Assembly: GCA_002101225.1 (NCBI GenBank)
Contig: LWTN01000241.1
Span: 1-62,741 of the forward strand
From: Cycloclasticus sp. symbiont of Poecilosclerida sp. M
GTDB taxonomy: Bacteria; Pseudomonadota; Gammaproteobacteria; Methylococcales; Cycloclasticaceae
Length of the DNA stretch: 62,741 nucleotides
Reading direction: 5' to 3'
The position numbers and the translations under genes are program-made. Below, piece by piece: positions 51,028-61,598 of this stretch; position 1 is the stretch's first letter; every line of letters begins with the position of its first letter. Below the pieces are notes generated by a model, which was not told the DNA's origin, did no database searches, and worked only from the letters and a program-made list of their open reading frames with translations.

Positions 51028-51828
51028 ATGAGTATTGAAGAAATTTTTAGCTTGGCAATATTACAAGGCTTAACCGAATTTTTACCTATCTCAAGTTCTG
51101 CACACTTAATTTTATTACCCCTGTTGCTGGATTGGGAAGATCAAGGTTTAGCTTTTGATGTGGCTGTGCACGTAGGCACCTTGCTAGCGGTCGTTACCTA
51201 CTTTAGGAAAGATATTAAGCGGATGGCTTGCGCCTGGTTCGCGTCTATTTTGGGCAAAGGCTCATCACAAGGTAGTCGGTTAGCCTGGATGGTTATTCTT
51301 GGCACGATACCGGCAGGCATTGCTGGGTTGCTGCTGAATGATTTTGTGGAAACTAATTTGCGGTCACCTATCGTAATTGCGACGGCTACCATCGTTTTCG
51401 GTATTTTCTTGGGTTGGTCTGATCGCTACGGCAATCAGAGTAGAGTTGAAGAAAAGTTAACTATAAAGGATGCGCTGATCATTGGCTTATTTCAGATGCT
51501 GGCGCTGATACCTGGAACTTCCCGCTCTGGTATAACAATGGCGGGTGGTTTGATGCTTGGATTAACGCGTCAAACGGCTGCTCGCTTCTCTTTTCTACTT
51601 TCAATGCCGCTTATTTCGCTTGCAGGGGGGCATAAGACGCTTGACCTTGTAACGAGTAAGCTCGCCATTGATTGGGCCGAGTTGTTGGCAGGAGCGGCTA
51701 TTTCGGCAATTAGCGCCTTTCTTTGTATTGAGTTGTTTCTCCGCTTAGTTGAAAAAATAGGCATGATGCCGTTTGTCATATACCGATTGGTGTTAGGTGT
51801 TTTTTTATTGGCAGTTTATTTTCCATAA
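51028..51828 (+). CDS. uppP: Undecaprenyl-diphosphatase
   Basis: The 266-residue polytopic membrane enzyme (BacA family) dephosphorylates undecaprenyl diphosphate to recycle the cell-wall lipid carrier; overproduction gives bacitracin resistance in other bacteria. The two active-site loops are visible: LQGLTEFLPISSSAHLILLP and ALIPGTSRSGITMAGGLMLG. Eight or so membrane helices are seen. The length matches E. coli (273). It converges with the Smr gene with an 18-base gap. Confidence 0.97.
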   Translation: MSIEEIFSLAILQGLTEFLPISSSAHLILLPLLLDWEDQGLAFDVAVHVGTLLAVVTYFRKDIKRMACAWFASILGKGSSQGSRLAWMVILGTIPAGIAGLLLNDFVETNLRSPIVIATATIVFGIFLGWSDRYGNQSRVEEKLTIKDALIIGLFQMLALIPGTSRSGITMAGGLMLGLTRQTAARFSFLLSMPLISLAGGHKTLDLVTSKLAIDWAELLAGAAISAISAFLCIELFLRLVEKIGMMPFVIYRLVLGVFLLAVYFP

Positions 51829-51846
51829 ATATATTAATCGTCTGTT

Positions 51847-52386
51847 TTAACGCTCAAGCCTTTTAAGTAAAACATAGCTGGCGCCTTGGCCGCCATCTTT
51901 GGCTTGGGCAGAACAAAATGCTAGTACGTAAGGGTGATTTTTCAATAAGGCTACAGAGAGATTTTTTAAAACAGCGTGTTGATTTTTTGAGCGCAACCCT
52001 TTGCCATGAATGATTATGAGAACGCGATGGCCAAACTCTCCTTGTTGATCGATGAATTGCGTTAAGTCATTAAGGGCTTGGCTTTGTGTCCGCCCGTGTA
52101 AATCTAAACAAGCCTCGATCTCAAATTGTCCTCTCTTCAAACGTCTGATAGTCTTGTCTTGTGTGCCGGAGCGGGCAAAGAAGACAGATTCATGGCCGCC
52201 AATGGGCGTGTCTAAATGAGTAGCTAAGTATTTTTCGCTGGCTGAAAGAGCAAAGTGTTTTTTGTACGGCTTAGGTTTTGGTTTTTGTGTGTTGTCCGTC
52301 TGTAGGCTAGTAACTGTTTTTTTAACAGAACCAACATATTGTTTGAAAAGCCCCGAATCGGAGAGTTTGTCATCATCTTCTGGCAT
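51847..52386 (-). CDS. Smr-domain protein (SmrA/SmrB-like nuclease)
   Basis: The 179-residue protein starts at the ATG at 52386 (MPEDDDKLSDSGLFKQYVGS); an upstream ATG at 52410 is possible but gives no recognisable start. The first 75 residues are charged and Lys/Pro-rich. The C-terminal Smr domain has IEACLDLHGRTQSQALNDLT, the IIHGKGLRSKNQ loop and the end GGQGASYVLLKRLE, the three hallmark blocks. Smr domains nick DNA or cleave mRNA at stalled ribosomes (SmrB in E. coli); which of these applies is unknown. It is divergent from surE with 65 bases between. Confidence 0.9.
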   Translation of the reverse strand: MPEDDDKLSDSGLFKQYVGSVKKTVTSLQTDNTQKPKPKPYKKHFALSASEKYLATHLDTPIGGHESVFFARSGTQDKTIRRLKRGQFEIEACLDLHGRTQSQALNDLTQFIDQQGEFGHRVLIIIHGKGLRSKNQHAVLKNLSVALLKNHPYVLAFCSAQAKDGGQGASYVLLKRLER

Positions 52387-52451
52387 AATGGATAGTCTAG
52401 CAAACGTCAATATTTGGCGTTATCAATATCTTCTTTTTGGCAACAATGTAA

Positions 52452-53204
52452 ATGCATATATTAATTAGTAATGATGATGGTTATTTAGCGCCAGGCTTGC
52501 TTTGTTTGGCTGACGCGTTAAAAGACTTAGCAGAGATTACGGTAGTGGCACCCGATAGAAACCGAAGTGCGGCGAGTAATTCGTTGACCTTGGAATTTCC
52601 CTTGCGCGTTCAAAAGCAAGCGAATGGTTTTTACAGTGTTGATGGAACGCCAACAGATTGTGTTCACTTGGCCATTACTGGGTTATTGAAGCAAGACCCC
52701 GATATCGTCTTTTCTGGCATTAATAATGGTGAGAACATGGGAGACGACGTGCTTTATTCAGGCACCGTCGCGGCAGCGACTGAAGGGCGGTTTTTGGGTC
52801 TTCCATCTATCGCTATGTCGATTAGTTCGAGCCAGCCGAAATGCTTTGAAACAGCAGGTCAGGTGGCGAGTATTTTGTATAAAAAATTGATCGATAAACC
52901 GTTAGCCTTTGATACGATATTAAACGTTAACGTACCAGATGTGCCTTTTGAAGACGTGAAAGGATTTAAGGTGACGAGACTAGGTCAGCGTCACCGGTCA
53001 GAGCCCGTGGTTGAAGCGCGCGATCCCAGAAATAAAAAAATATATTGGGTGGGCCCGCCTGGCTTGCAACAAGACGCAGGTGAGGGTACAGATTTTTACG
53101 CGGTTGAGAATAACTTTGTGTCTATTACCCCTTTGAAAATTGATTTAACGGATTACCGACGAATGAACGAAGTTGAAAAGTGGTTAGAAGGTGGTGCTTT
53201 ATGA
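52452..53204 (+). CDS. surE: 5'/3'-nucleotidase SurE
   Basis: The 250-residue stationary-phase survival phosphatase acts on nucleoside monophosphates and short polyphosphate. The metal-binding start [20 protein letters not shown] holds the Asp-Asp pair. [57 protein letters not shown] and [20 protein letters not shown] are all family blocks. The gene overlaps pcm (ATGA), and the order surE-pcm-yqaA-nlpD-rpoS links it to the general stress response. Confidence 0.98.
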   Translation: MHILISNDDGYLAPGLLCLADALKDLAEITVVAPDRNRSAASNSLTLEFPLRVQKQANGFYSVDGTPTDCVHLAITGLLKQDPDIVFSGINNGENMGDDVLYSGTVAAATEGRFLGLPSIAMSISSSQPKCFETAGQVASILYKKLIDKPLAFDTILNVNVPDVPFEDVKGFKVTRLGQRHRSEPVVEARDPRNKKIYWVGPPGLQQDAGEGTDFYAVENNFVSITPLKIDLTDYRRMNEVEKWLEGGAL

Positions 53205-53860
53205 GCTTGCAGCATCAAGGGATTGGTATGACGTCACAACGTACGCGTGATCGTTTAATAAGCCAACTTCAAGAACTCGGTATTAAGAACCAGGTAGTTT
53301 TAAATGTTATGCGCAAAATACCGAGGCACCTTTTTGTCGCTGAAGCGTTGGCAAGTCGTGCCTATGAAAACAACTCACTGCCTATAGGGCATGGGCAAAC
53401 AATCTCTCAGCCCTATATGGTCGCGCGGATGACAGAGCTGTTAATTGAAGATGGCATTCCTGAAAACGTATTGGAGGTTGGTACGGGTTCGGGCTATCAA
53501 TCAGCAGTATTAGCAAGTCTCATACCACGAGTTTTCTCAGTTGAACGAATTTCACCCTTACAAGAGCATGCGAAGTTAACTTTAGCTAAGGTGGGTTTTA
53601 GAAACATTAATTTTAGGCATTCTGATGGGGGTTGGGGTTGGAATGCTTGCGGGCCCTACGAAGGCATATTGGCCGCAGCAGCTCCGTCCGAAATCCCACA
53701 AAAATTGCTTGATCAACTCAAGGTTGGCGCAAAGTTAATTATTCCAATTGGTGAAAAGGGTGAGCAAGTGCTACAGCGTGTTACTAGAACAGAGCCGGAG
53801 TTTGACGTGGAAGTGATTGAGCCAGTTAGTTTTGTTCCTTTCTTAAAGGGGCGTGTGTAA
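53201..53860 (+). CDS. pcm: Protein-L-isoaspartate O-methyltransferase
   Basis: The 219-residue SAM-dependent enzyme repairs isoaspartyl damage in ageing proteins. It has [60 protein letters not shown] and the SAM site [20 protein letters not shown]. The ATG at 53201 overlaps the surE stop in an ATGA; frames further upstream lie inside surE and have no family similarity. The length is typical. Confidence 0.98.
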   Translation: MSLQHQGIGMTSQRTRDRLISQLQELGIKNQVVLNVMRKIPRHLFVAEALASRAYENNSLPIGHGQTISQPYMVARMTELLIEDGIPENVLEVGTGSGYQSAVLASLIPRVFSVERISPLQEHAKLTLAKVGFRNINFRHSDGGWGWNACGPYEGILAAAAPSEIPQKLLDQLKVGAKLIIPIGEKGEQVLQRVTRTEPEFDVEVIEPVSFVPFLKGRV

Positions 53861-53866
53861 GCAAAA

Positions 53867-54445
53867 ATGATGTTTAAACGTTTGTACCAAACTGTTCTCG
53901 AATGGGCAGAGCACCCAAAGGCTGTGAAATATCTATTTGGTTTGAGCTTTGCTGAAGCTTCATTTTTCCCGATTCCGCCGGACGTAATGTTAGCGCCAAT
54001 GTGCTTAGTTCAGCCTGCAAGGAGCATGAGACTGGCAACTGTTACAACTGTTGCTTCGGTAGCGGGTGGTGTTTTTGGATATTTGATAGGTTATTTAGCC
54101 TTTGATTTTATTGAGCCTGCAATTCAGTCTATTGGATACACGCATAAGTTTGAGCTCGTTAAAGAATGGTTCGATGAATGGGGTTTTTGGGCAATTTTAA
54201 TTGCTGGATTCTCACCTGTTCCCTATAAAGTTTTCACGATATCTGCGGGTGTGCTCAACATGTTTTTGGTGCCTTTTGTGCTAGCGTCAATTCTCGGTAG
54301 AGGTGCTAGGTTTTTCTTAGTTGCTTACCTAATTTCCTTAGGTGGGGACGATTTAAGGGTGAATTTAGGTAAAAACATTGAAAAAATTGGGTGGATAGTA
54401 AGTCTTTTGGTCATCATTGGTATTGTTGTCTACAAAATGACATAA
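53867..54445 (+). CDS. YqaA-type VTT/DedA-family membrane protein
   Basis: The 192-residue protein has about five hydrophobic segments and the VTT (SNARE-associated) signature: SFAEASFFPIPPDVMLAPMC, GVFGYLIGYLAFDFIEPAIQ, EWGFWAILIAGFSPVPYKVF and ILGRGARFFLVAYLISLGGD. The family includes lipid transporters or scramblases; undecaprenyl phosphate transport is known for other DedA members. It lies between pcm and nlpD, a position conserved in several gammaproteobacteria. Its function is unproven. Confidence 0.9.
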   Translation: MMFKRLYQTVLEWAEHPKAVKYLFGLSFAEASFFPIPPDVMLAPMCLVQPARSMRLATVTTVASVAGGVFGYLIGYLAFDFIEPAIQSIGYTHKFELVKEWFDEWGFWAILIAGFSPVPYKVFTISAGVLNMFLVPFVLASILGRGARFFLVAYLISLGGDDLRVNLGKNIEKIGWIVSLLVIIGIVVYKMT

Positions 54446-54451
54446 AAACTC

Positions 54452-55186
54452 ATGTTTTTACACATAAAGACGTTCAAGATTTACTTTGTAATAGGTTTCT
54501 TCGCAAGCGGGTTGTTATCTTGCGCTGGCCCAGATATTGCAGCGCCGGTTTCTAATTACAATCGCTCTATCCCGCATAACATAAGTGCTTACATCGTTAA
54601 GAGCTCAGACACCTTATATTCAATTGCCTGGCAAAGTGGCCACGACTATAAAGAATTAGCACGATGGAATGGTATTTCACGGCCTTATACGATTTTTATA
54701 GGGCAAAAACTTGATTTAAGACCTAAAAAACTGAATAAAAAGGTCAAAAAACAAGTCATTATAAAAAATAAAACACTTATTAAACAAAAAGATACAAGAT
54801 CAACTTCAAATCTTTCTAAAAATAGGGTACAGTTAACTTGGCAGTGGCCAATTAAAGCTAAGAAACTTATAAAAAATAGAGCTAATTTAGGCGCAAAGAT
54901 TTTTGGGATACGCGGTGAGTTAGTCAGAAGTAGCGAAAAAGGGAAAGTGGTTTATGCGGGGAGTGGGTTAAAGGGTTATGGCAACCTGATAATTGTTAAG
55001 CATAACGAAGAATATCTAAGTGCATACGGGTTTAATAAGCGGTTACTAGTTAAGGAAGGAGTATTAATAAAAAAAGGTCAGGCAATAGCGGAAATTGGCT
55101 TAGACGGAAAATCACAACACGTCTTGTTTTTCGAAATCAGAAAACATGGAAAACCCGTTGATGTTACCCGTTACTTGTCGAGATGA
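54452..55186 (+). CDS. nlpD: Lipoprotein NlpD, LysM plus inactive LytM domain
   Basis: The 244-residue protein has a lipoprotein signal ([14 protein letters not shown], lipidated Cys near 24). A LysM domain follows ([20 protein letters not shown] to [11 protein letters not shown]). A Lys-rich linker leads to a C-terminal LytM/M23 domain whose zinc ligands are lost: [20 protein letters not shown] replaces HxGxD, and [20 protein letters not shown] lacks the HxH histidine pair. It therefore should activate an amidase (AmiC) during septation rather than cut peptidoglycan. It is shorter than E. coli NlpD (379). The rpoS promoter may lie inside this gene, as in E. coli. Confidence 0.93.
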   Translation: MFLHIKTFKIYFVIGFFASGLLSCAGPDIAAPVSNYNRSIPHNISAYIVKSSDTLYSIAWQSGHDYKELARWNGISRPYTIFIGQKLDLRPKKLNKKVKKQVIIKNKTLIKQKDTRSTSNLSKNRVQLTWQWPIKAKKLIKNRANLGAKIFGIRGELVRSSEKGKVVYAGSGLKGYGNLIIVKHNEEYLSAYGFNKRLLVKEGVLIKKGQAIAEIGLDGKSQHVLFFEIRKHGKPVDVTRYLSR

Positions 55187-55200
55187 TGGAGGATGTAGAT

Positions 55201-56124
55201 ATGCCAAATAAAGAATTAAAAAAAGAAAGCTTTGTAGACATTGAAGGCACAGCGCCAAAAGAAAAGAATTTAAAGAAGAAAGCTGAAGCTTCAGGAGATT
55301 CGACGCAAATTTATTTGAACGAGTTGAGGCGTTCTACGCTGATGACGGCCGAAGAAGAGATTAAATATGGCCGCTTAGTGCAGCTAGGTGACCCAAAAGC
55401 TCGACAGCTTATGATTGAAAGCAACCTCCGTTTGGTCGTAAAAATTTCTAAACGATATATGCACAGAGGATTGCCGATGCTCGATTTAATCGAGGAAGGG
55501 AACTTGGGTTTGATTAGAGCAGTCGAAAAATTCGACCCTGAAAAAGGCTTCCGCTTCTCAACCTACGCAACATGGTGGATACGTCAAACTATAGAACGCG
55601 CCATCATGAATCAAACAAGAACGATACGTTTGCCTATTCATATCATTAAAGAGATGAGTATTTATTTGAAAAAGGCGCGTCAGTTAAGTCAAGAATTAGA
55701 CCGTGAGGCGAGTGCCGAAGAAGTTGCTGAGGCCACAGAAAAGCCGGTTAAAGTTATAGAGAAAATGTTCAAAATGCACGCTGATCATGTAACCTCTATT
55801 GACGTTGCCTGCGGTAAAGACACAGATCAACAGTTATTAGACACCGTTGCAGACGAAGCATCTGAAGAACCAGAAGATATAGTTCTTTCTGATGAAATTA
55901 GAGGTAACCTTAACCAATGGTTAGAGCAGCTTTCTGATAAGCAGTGTGAGGTGATTGCTAGACGTTACGGCGTTCGTGGATATCACGTATCAACTTTAGA
56001 GCAAGTTGCCGCTGAAATGGGCGTAACGAGAGAAAGGGTGCGTCAGGTTCAAATGGGTGCGCTTAAGTCTTTGCGCGTTATTTTAGAGAACGAGGGTTAT
56101 TCACCCGCCGCGCTTCTTAGTTAA
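55201..56124 (+). CDS. rpoS: RNA polymerase sigma factor RpoS
   Basis: The 307-residue stationary-phase/general-stress sigma factor has region 1.2 with [20 protein letters not shown] and region 2 [20 protein letters not shown] followed by [20 protein letters not shown]. Region 2.4 is [20 protein letters not shown], region 3 is [20 protein letters not shown], and region 4 has [21 protein letters not shown] choose the ATG at 55201 because GGAGG lies eight bases before it; ATGs at 55183 and 55186 overlap nlpD. The position right after nlpD confirms RpoS rather than RpoD. Confidence 0.97.
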   Translation: MPNKELKKESFVDIEGTAPKEKNLKKKAEASGDSTQIYLNELRRSTLMTAEEEIKYGRLVQLGDPKARQLMIESNLRLVVKISKRYMHRGLPMLDLIEEGNLGLIRAVEKFDPEKGFRFSTYATWWIRQTIERAIMNQTRTIRLPIHIIKEMSIYLKKARQLSQELDREASAEEVAEATEKPVKVIEKMFKMHADHVTSIDVACGKDTDQQLLDTVADEASEEPEDIVLSDEIRGNLNQWLEQLSDKQCEVIARRYGVRGYHVSTLEQVAAEMGVTRERVRQVQMGALKSLRVILENEGYSPAALLS

Positions 56125-56161
56125 GTTCAACGTATTTGCTGAATTTAAGTTGACTCCACGG

Positions 56162-56190
56162 GAGCGCCTACGTAATGGATGCGCTCTTTT
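56162..56190 (+). terminator. Probable terminator after rpoS
   Basis: The stem GAGCGC/GCGCTC with a 13-base loop is followed by four T residues. The T tract is short, so it is likely weak. It separates rpoS from the aminotransferase gene. Confidence 0.5.
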
Positions 56191-56220
56191 GCGTTTACAA
56201 ATAAAAACATAGGTAAGGAC

Positions 56221-57405
56221 ATGCACGAATTTCCAAGAATTAAACGTTTACCGCCCTACGTATTTAATATCGTTAACGATTTAAAGGCGCAGGCACGCGC
56301 AGCGGGCGAGGATATTATCGATTTTGGAATGGGTAATCCTGACCAGCCAACACCGCAGCACATTGTCGATAAAATGACGGCTGCGGCGCAACGTCCTGAT
56401 ACCCATCGTTACTCCGTCTCTCGGGGTATTCCTCGATTGCGTAAGGCTATCTGTGGTTGGTACAAGTCTAAGTACGACGTTGAACTTGATTATGACTCGG
56501 AAGCGATTGTGACGATAGGTTCAAAAGAAGGCCTTGCACACCTTGCGTTAGCAACGCTGGGCCCAGGTGATGCTGTTTTGGTCCCGAACCCAGCTTACCC
56601 TATTCATCCGTATGGCTTTGTTATCGCAGGCGCTGATATCCGCCACGTGCCGATTAGCCCAGAAGTTGATTTTTTTGGTGAATTAGAAAAAGCGATTAAA
56701 ACATCGTACCCAAAACCTAAAATGTTGATTTTAAATTTTCCGGGTAACCCAACCACGCAGTGTGTGGAGTTGGAGTTTTTCGAGAAAGTTATCAAAATGG
56801 CTAAAGAACACGATATTTGGGTGGTGCACGATAATGCCTATGCGGAAATTGTTTTCGATGGCTATAAAGCACCTTCAATTCTTGAAGTACCCGGTGCTAA
56901 AGATATAGCGGTTGAATTCTATTCACTGTCTAAAACATATAATATGCCCGGTTGGCGCGTGGGTTTTATGTGCGGCAATAAAGAACTCGTTGGCGCCTTG
57001 GCGCGGATTAAATCCTATTTGGACTACGGTATGTTCACGCCAATTCAGGTCGCTGCTATTGCCGCGCTTGAGGGGCCACAAGGTTGTGTGGATGAAATAC
57101 GTGCGCTGTATAAAGAACGTCGCGATGTTTTATGCGATGGGCTGAATTCCATAAATTGGCCGGTTGAAAAACCTAAGGCGACGATGTTTGTTTGGGCTAA
57201 AATCCCACAACACTATCGCGAAATGGGTTCACTTGAGTTTTCGAAAAAAGTTTTAAAGGACGCAAAGGTCGCTGTTTCTCCAGGCATCGGTTTTGGTGAC
57301 TATGGCGATGATCATGTGCGGTTTGGTTTGATTGAAAATGCCCATAGGACGCGCCAAGCGGTTCGGGGTATTCGTCAAATGTTCAAAAAAGATGGTGCTC
57401 TGTAA
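56221..57405 (+). CDS. AlaC-like PLP aminotransferase
   Basis: The 394-residue class I/II aminotransferase resembles the glutamate-pyruvate aminotransferase AlaC. It starts [20 protein letters not shown], then [80 protein letters not shown] and the PLP lysine in [26 protein letters not shown] precedes the ATG at 56221. Located immediately upstream of hom and thrC; in many proteobacteria an aminotransferase of this type precedes hom. Substrate (alanine or another amino acid) is uncertain. Confidence 0.9.
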   Translation: MHEFPRIKRLPPYVFNIVNDLKAQARAAGEDIIDFGMGNPDQPTPQHIVDKMTAAAQRPDTHRYSVSRGIPRLRKAICGWYKSKYDVELDYDSEAIVTIGSKEGLAHLALATLGPGDAVLVPNPAYPIHPYGFVIAGADIRHVPISPEVDFFGELEKAIKTSYPKPKMLILNFPGNPTTQCVELEFFEKVIKMAKEHDIWVVHDNAYAEIVFDGYKAPSILEVPGAKDIAVEFYSLSKTYNMPGWRVGFMCGNKELVGALARIKSYLDYGMFTPIQVAAIAALEGPQGCVDEIRALYKERRDVLCDGLNSINWPVEKPKATMFVWAKIPQHYREMGSLEFSKKVLKDAKVAVSPGIGFGDYGDDHVRFGLIENAHRTRQAVRGIRQMFKKDGAL

Positions 57406-57406
57406 G

Positions 57407-57420
57407 GTTCGTAAACGAAC
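57407..57420. promoter_or_regulatory. Short perfect inverted repeat before hom
   Basis: GTTCGTAAACGAAC is a perfect 6-bp inverted repeat with a two-base centre, lying ten bases before a TATAAT. It could be an operator overlapping the -35 region of hom. No known regulator site is recognised. Confidence 0.35.
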
Positions 57421-57429
57421 GAATTCCTG

Positions 57430-57435
57430 TATAAT
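57430..57435 (+). promoter_or_regulatory. hom: Candidate -10 box for hom-thrC
   Basis: A perfect TATAAT lies 31 bases upstream of the hom start. The -35 region falls near the inverted repeat at 57407-57420, which may be regulatory. Confidence 0.5.
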
Positions 57436-57466
57436 CCTGCCTCTTAAATATTCTTAGGGGAACACC

Positions 57467-58777
57467 TTGAAAGTTGTAAAAGTTGGTATCTTAGGCCTTG
57501 GCACCGTAGGTGGTGGCACCGTTAATGTGTTGCAAAAAAACCAGCAAGACATTGGGCGTCGTACAGGATGTAAAATTATCGTTACTCGGGCTAGTGCGCG
57601 TGATGTAACGCGTCCACGTATATGCAGTACCGATGGTATTCAGCTAACAACTAACCCCAAAGAGATTATTAATGACCCAGAAATTCAGATAATTCTTGAG
57701 TTGATGGGTGGTGAAGAGCCAGCCAAATCGCTAATTATTCAGTCATTAAAGCAAGGTAAGCACGTTGTAACCGCCAATAAAGCCTTGATTGCAAACCATG
57801 GTAATGAGTTGTTTGAGATTGCTGCTGAAAATAACGTTGTTTTGGCCTATGAAGCTGCAATAGCGGGTGGCATCCCTATCGTCAAAGCGATGCGTGAAGG
57901 CTTGAGTGGGAATAGTATCGAATGGTTATCGGGCATTATTAATGGCACGGGTAACTTTATTCTTACCGAAATGCGCGATAAAGGCAGTGCCTTTGCCGAT
58001 GTGCTTAAGGAAGCTCAAGAGCTTGGCTACGCCGAAGCGGACCCGGAATATGACGTTGAAGGGATAGACGCGGCACATAAGCTGTGTATTTTGGCGTCGC
58101 TTGCTTTTGGTATACCGCTGAATTTCAAAAAAGTCTACACTGAGGGCATTTCAAAAATTACACCGCTGGATGTGACGTACGCTGAGGAGCTGGGTTACCG
58201 TATTAAGCACCTAGGCGTCGCTAAGAAAACTGATGTGGGTGTAGAGATGCGTGTACACCTAACACTTATTCCAGAAAACCGTTTAATTGCTAATGTAGAC
58301 GGTGTTATGAATGCTGTGCTGGTTAAAGGCAATGCGGTTGGCCCAACTTTATACTATGGCCCAGGTGCTGGAGCAGACGCTACAGGTTCAGCCGTTGTGG
58401 CTGATATCGTCGATTTATGCAGGCAAATTGACTCGCCTGCTGAACAAAGGGTTCCTCCACTAGGTTTTGCGAGTAATGAACTTAAAGAGCTTCCTATCCT
58501 ATTGATTGAAGAGGTCACCACTGCATTTTATTTGCGCTTATCCGTGGAAGACAAGCCGGGTGTGATGGCAGCAATAACCACTATATTGGCTGACAATGGC
58601 ATTAGTATTGAAGCCGTTTTACAAAAAGAGCTTAAGCAACACGGCGCAAATACGCATGTTATTTTACTAACAGATAGCGTTGTGGAAAAATCATTACTGT
58701 CGGCGCTAAGTGAGATAGAGTCGTTAAGCTCGATTAATGAACCCGCGATTCGTATTCGCGTTGAATCTTTACAATAG
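57467..58777 (+). CDS. hom: Homoserine dehydrogenase
   Basis: The 436-residue monofunctional enzyme reduces aspartate semialdehyde to homoserine. The NAD(P) site is [19 protein letters not shown]. The catalytic blocks are [60 protein letters not shown] and [22 protein letters not shown]-terminal ACT domain ([20 protein letters not shown]) suggests threonine feedback. The TTG start has AGGGGAA at the proper distance. It is not fused to aspartokinase, unlike E. coli ThrA. thrC follows directly. Confidence 0.97.
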   Translation: MKVVKVGILGLGTVGGGTVNVLQKNQQDIGRRTGCKIIVTRASARDVTRPRICSTDGIQLTTNPKEIINDPEIQIILELMGGEEPAKSLIIQSLKQGKHVVTANKALIANHGNELFEIAAENNVVLAYEAAIAGGIPIVKAMREGLSGNSIEWLSGIINGTGNFILTEMRDKGSAFADVLKEAQELGYAEADPEYDVEGIDAAHKLCILASLAFGIPLNFKKVYTEGISKITPLDVTYAEELGYRIKHLGVAKKTDVGVEMRVHLTLIPENRLIANVDGVMNAVLVKGNAVGPTLYYGPGAGADATGSAVVADIVDLCRQIDSPAEQRVPPLGFASNELKELPILLIEEVTTAFYLRLSVEDKPGVMAAITTILADNGISIEAVLQKELKQHGANTHVILLTDSVVEKSLLSALSEIESLSSINEPAIRIRVESLQ

Positions 58778-58785
58778 GAATGATT

Positions 58786-59856
58786 ATGCCAGCAGGAAAT
58801 CGTTACATCGGCCTTATCGACAAATTCAAATCAGTGTTGCCGGTATCTGATGACACACGTTTTATTAGTTTGGGCGAGGGCAATACGCCGCTTATTCAGT
58901 TAGAAAACATAGCTGCATTAACCGGCAAGAGTATTGACATTTACGTAAAATATGAAGGTCTAAACCCCACGGGCTCGTTTAAAGACCGCGGTATGACGAT
59001 GGCAGTGACCAAAGCGGTTGAAGAGGGTAGCAAAGCCATTATTTGCGCATCTACGGGCAATACGTCAGCTTCAGCAGCGGCTTACGCTGCTCGTGCGGGT
59101 ATTAAAGCGTTTGTGCTTATTCCAGAAGGTAAAATTGCCTTAGGAAAATTGGCACAAGCCATGATGCATGGTGCAGAAATAATTCAAATTAAAGAAAACT
59201 TTGATCACGGGATGCAATTGGTTAAAGAAGTCGCAGAACATGCACCGGTAACGATTGTTAATTCAATTAACCCGCACCGTATACAAGGCCAAAAAACAGC
59301 TGCGTATGAAATTGTAGAAGCCTTGGGTAAAGTGCCAGATTATCACTGTTTGCCAGTTGGTAACGCGGGCAATATCACTGCGTATTGGATGGGTTATACC
59401 GAAATGGGCAAAAATTCCGGCGAGCACCCCATTATGGTGGGTTATCAAGCGGCCGGTGCGGCACCCTTCTTAAAAGGGGAAATGATTGATGACCCTGAAA
59501 CGGTTGCAACGGCTATACGTATTGGTCGCCCACAATCTTGGGATCAAGCTTGGGCAGCGCAAAAAGAGTCCGGTGGTTGGTTCGATTTGCTCACAGACGA
59601 TGAAATTTTAGCCGCGCAAAAACTACTGGCTGAAAAAGAAGGAATATTCTGTGAGCCAGCTTCTGCTGCATCCATTGGCGGCGCAATTCGTGATATTAAA
59701 AATGGTAAGATCCCAGAAGGCTCAACAGTTGCTTGTACCTTAACGGGCCACGGTCTAAAAGACCCTGATACGGCTATTTTTCAATGCGCCGTTAACCTAC
59801 AGGCTATTGACGCTTCTTTAGATACTGTAAAAGCCGCCATCCTCGATAAGTTGTAA
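58786..59856 (+). CDS. thrC: Threonine synthase
   Basis: The 356-residue PLP enzyme converts phosphohomoserine to threonine. The PLP lysine is in [19 protein letters not shown], with the phosphate-binding region [20 protein letters not shown] and [20 protein letters not shown]. It is of the shorter type common outside enterics. AGGA sits six bases before the ATG at 58786; an ATG two codons earlier is inside that ribosome site. It lies nine bases after hom, so they form an operon for threonine. Confidence 0.96.
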   Translation: MPAGNRYIGLIDKFKSVLPVSDDTRFISLGEGNTPLIQLENIAALTGKSIDIYVKYEGLNPTGSFKDRGMTMAVTKAVEEGSKAIICASTGNTSASAAAYAARAGIKAFVLIPEGKIALGKLAQAMMHGAEIIQIKENFDHGMQLVKEVAEHAPVTIVNSINPHRIQGQKTAAYEIVEALGKVPDYHCLPVGNAGNITAYWMGYTEMGKNSGEHPIMVGYQAAGAAPFLKGEMIDDPETVATAIRIGRPQSWDQAWAAQKESGGWFDLLTDDEILAAQKLLAEKEGIFCEPASAASIGGAIRDIKNGKIPEGSTVACTLTGHGLKDPDTAIFQCAVNLQAIDASLDTVKAAILDKL

Positions 59857-59864
59857 GCATAAAG

Positions 59865-61598
59865 GTGAGCGAAACACCGAATTCAACAATAAAATATCGT
59901 GAAGCGGTCAGTCAGGACAAAAGTTTATTAGCTGATGTTCACCCTGTATTACGCCAAGTTTATTTAAACAGGGGCGTTGTTAATAAAGATCAACTTGACC
60001 GGACCTTAAAGCAGCTACCTAGTTATCAATCGCTTTCGGGTATTGATGAAGCCGTTCGGATAATTAAGGAAGCAATTCAAACCAACAAAAGAATACTCAT
60101 CGTCGCGGATTTTGACGCTGACGGCGCGACTTCCTGCGCGCTTGCCATTCGGGGCTTGAAAATGTTGGGCGCTAAGCAGGTTGATTTTGTCGTGCCGGAT
60201 CGCTTCAAATTCGGTTATGGCCTAACGCCTGAAATCGTCGATGTCGCTCTCGAATTAAAGCCAGATTTAATCATCACCGTTGATAATGGAATATCGAGCA
60301 TTGAGGGCGTAGCGCACGCGGTTGAGAAGGGTTGCCAAGTTATTGTGACCGATCACCACTTGCCTTCAAAGCAGCTGCCCAATGCCGACGCTATCGTTAA
60401 TCCACAGCTCGTAAACGATGCGTTTCCAAGTAAAGCGTTGGCCGGTGTTGGGGTGATGTTCTATGTGCTATTGGCGCTGCGAGCAAAACTAAACGAAGAC
60501 GGTGTTTATGAAAACAGTGTGCCACCTAATTTGGCTCAACTGTTAGATATCGTTGCGCTAGGCACGGTGGCAGACGTTGTGCCGTTAGATGAAACAAATC
60601 GTAAGCTCGTACACCAAGGTTTGCTTAGAATTCAAACTAAAAACTGTGTACCCGGTATTAGTGCTTTATTACGTATTGCAAAACGGGAACCTGAACGGAT
60701 TGTTGCGAGTGATTTAGGGTTTGCAGTCGGCCCACGGTTGAACGCTGCTGGGCGTATGGATGATATGTCGCTAGGCATTCAATGTCTGCTAACCGATAAC
60801 GAACAAGAAGCGGCAGCAATTGCAGAAAAGCTTGATTTGTTAAATTTGGAGCGTCGTGCGGTTGAGGATGATATGAAGCGAGATGCTTATAAAATCCTAG
60901 AATCGTTCGATGTTAAAAAGGCTAATCAACAATGGGGCGTTAGCTTATTTGATGAACGCTGGCATCAAGGTGTTATTGGTATTTTAGCGTCACGAATAAA
61001 AGAAAAGCTCAATAGGCCCGTTATTGCCTTTGCAAAGGCAGGTAAAGGTGAAGTAAAAGGCTCGGCCCGCTCAATTACAGGTTTGCACATACGCGATACG
61101 CTAGATGATGTTGCGAGTTTAAACCCTGGCTTACTTAAAAAATTTGGTGGCCACGCGATGGCTGCAGGAATGAGTTTGCTTGAAAGCGATTTAGAGCGTT
61201 TTACTGAGGCGTTTAATGAAGCGGTTAAAAGCCGTCTCAATAACCAAGCGCCAGAAAATGTATTCCTAGTTGATGGAGAAATTCCCGATAACGATATCAA
61301 CTTAAATTTGGCCGAAACCATAAGGCAAGGCGGCCCATGGGGGCAAGGCTTTCCTGAGCCACTTTTTGTCGGTGCGTTCAACGTCAAAAAGGCACGTATT
61401 GTCGGCCAAAATCACGTCAAGTTAGAATTAGAAACACAAACAAAAAGAAAGCTAGATGCTATCTATTTTAATGTCGATAACCCCGATAGCGTAATCGGAT
61501 TAGCAAAAGTAACATTGGTTTATCAGTTAGATGTAAACACCTATCTGGGGTGTTCTAGTGTGCAATTAATGGTTAGGTATTTGGAGGCATTGGAGTAA
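59865..61598 (+). CDS. recJ: Single-stranded-DNA-specific exonuclease RecJ
   Basis: The 577-residue 5'-to-3' exonuclease acts in recombination and mismatch repair. The DHH domain has LIVADFDADGATSCALAIRG, IITVDNGISSIEGVAHAVEK, VIVTDHHLPSKQLPNADAIV and the DHHA1 part VKGSARSITGLHIRDTLDDV with KKFGGHAMAAGMSLLE. The OB domain follows. The start is GTG nine bases after thrC, and the length is that of E. coli (577). It is the last housekeeping gene before the integron-like array. Confidence 0.98.
   Translation: MSETPNSTIKYREAVSQDKSLLADVHPVLRQVYLNRGVVNKDQLDRTLKQLPSYQSLSGIDEAVRIIKEAIQTNKRILIVADFDADGATSCALAIRGLKMLGAKQVDFVVPDRFKFGYGLTPEIVDVALELKPDLIITVDNGISSIEGVAHAVEKGCQVIVTDHHLPSKQLPNADAIVNPQLVNDAFPSKALAGVGVMFYVLLALRAKLNEDGVYENSVPPNLAQLLDIVALGTVADVVPLDETNRKLVHQGLLRIQTKNCVPGISALLRIAKREPERIVASDLGFAVGPRLNAAGRMDDMSLGIQCLLTDNEQEAAAIAEKLDLLNLERRAVEDDMKRDAYKILESFDVKKANQQWGVSLFDERWHQGVIGILASRIKEKLNRPVIAFAKAGKGEVKGSARSITGLHIRDTLDDVASLNPGLLKKFGGHAMAAGMSLLESDLERFTEAFNEAVKSRLNNQAPENVFLVDGEIPDNDINLNLAETIRQGGPWGQGFPEPLFVGAFNVKKARIVGQNHVKLELETQTKRKLDAIYFNVDNPDSVIGLAKVTLVYQLDVNTYLGCSSVQLMVRYLEALE

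Noticed and set aside
54452-55186. Active M23 peptidoglycan hydrolase
   Set aside because: The zinc-binding HxxxD and HxH motifs are replaced, so NlpD should be an activator without catalysis.
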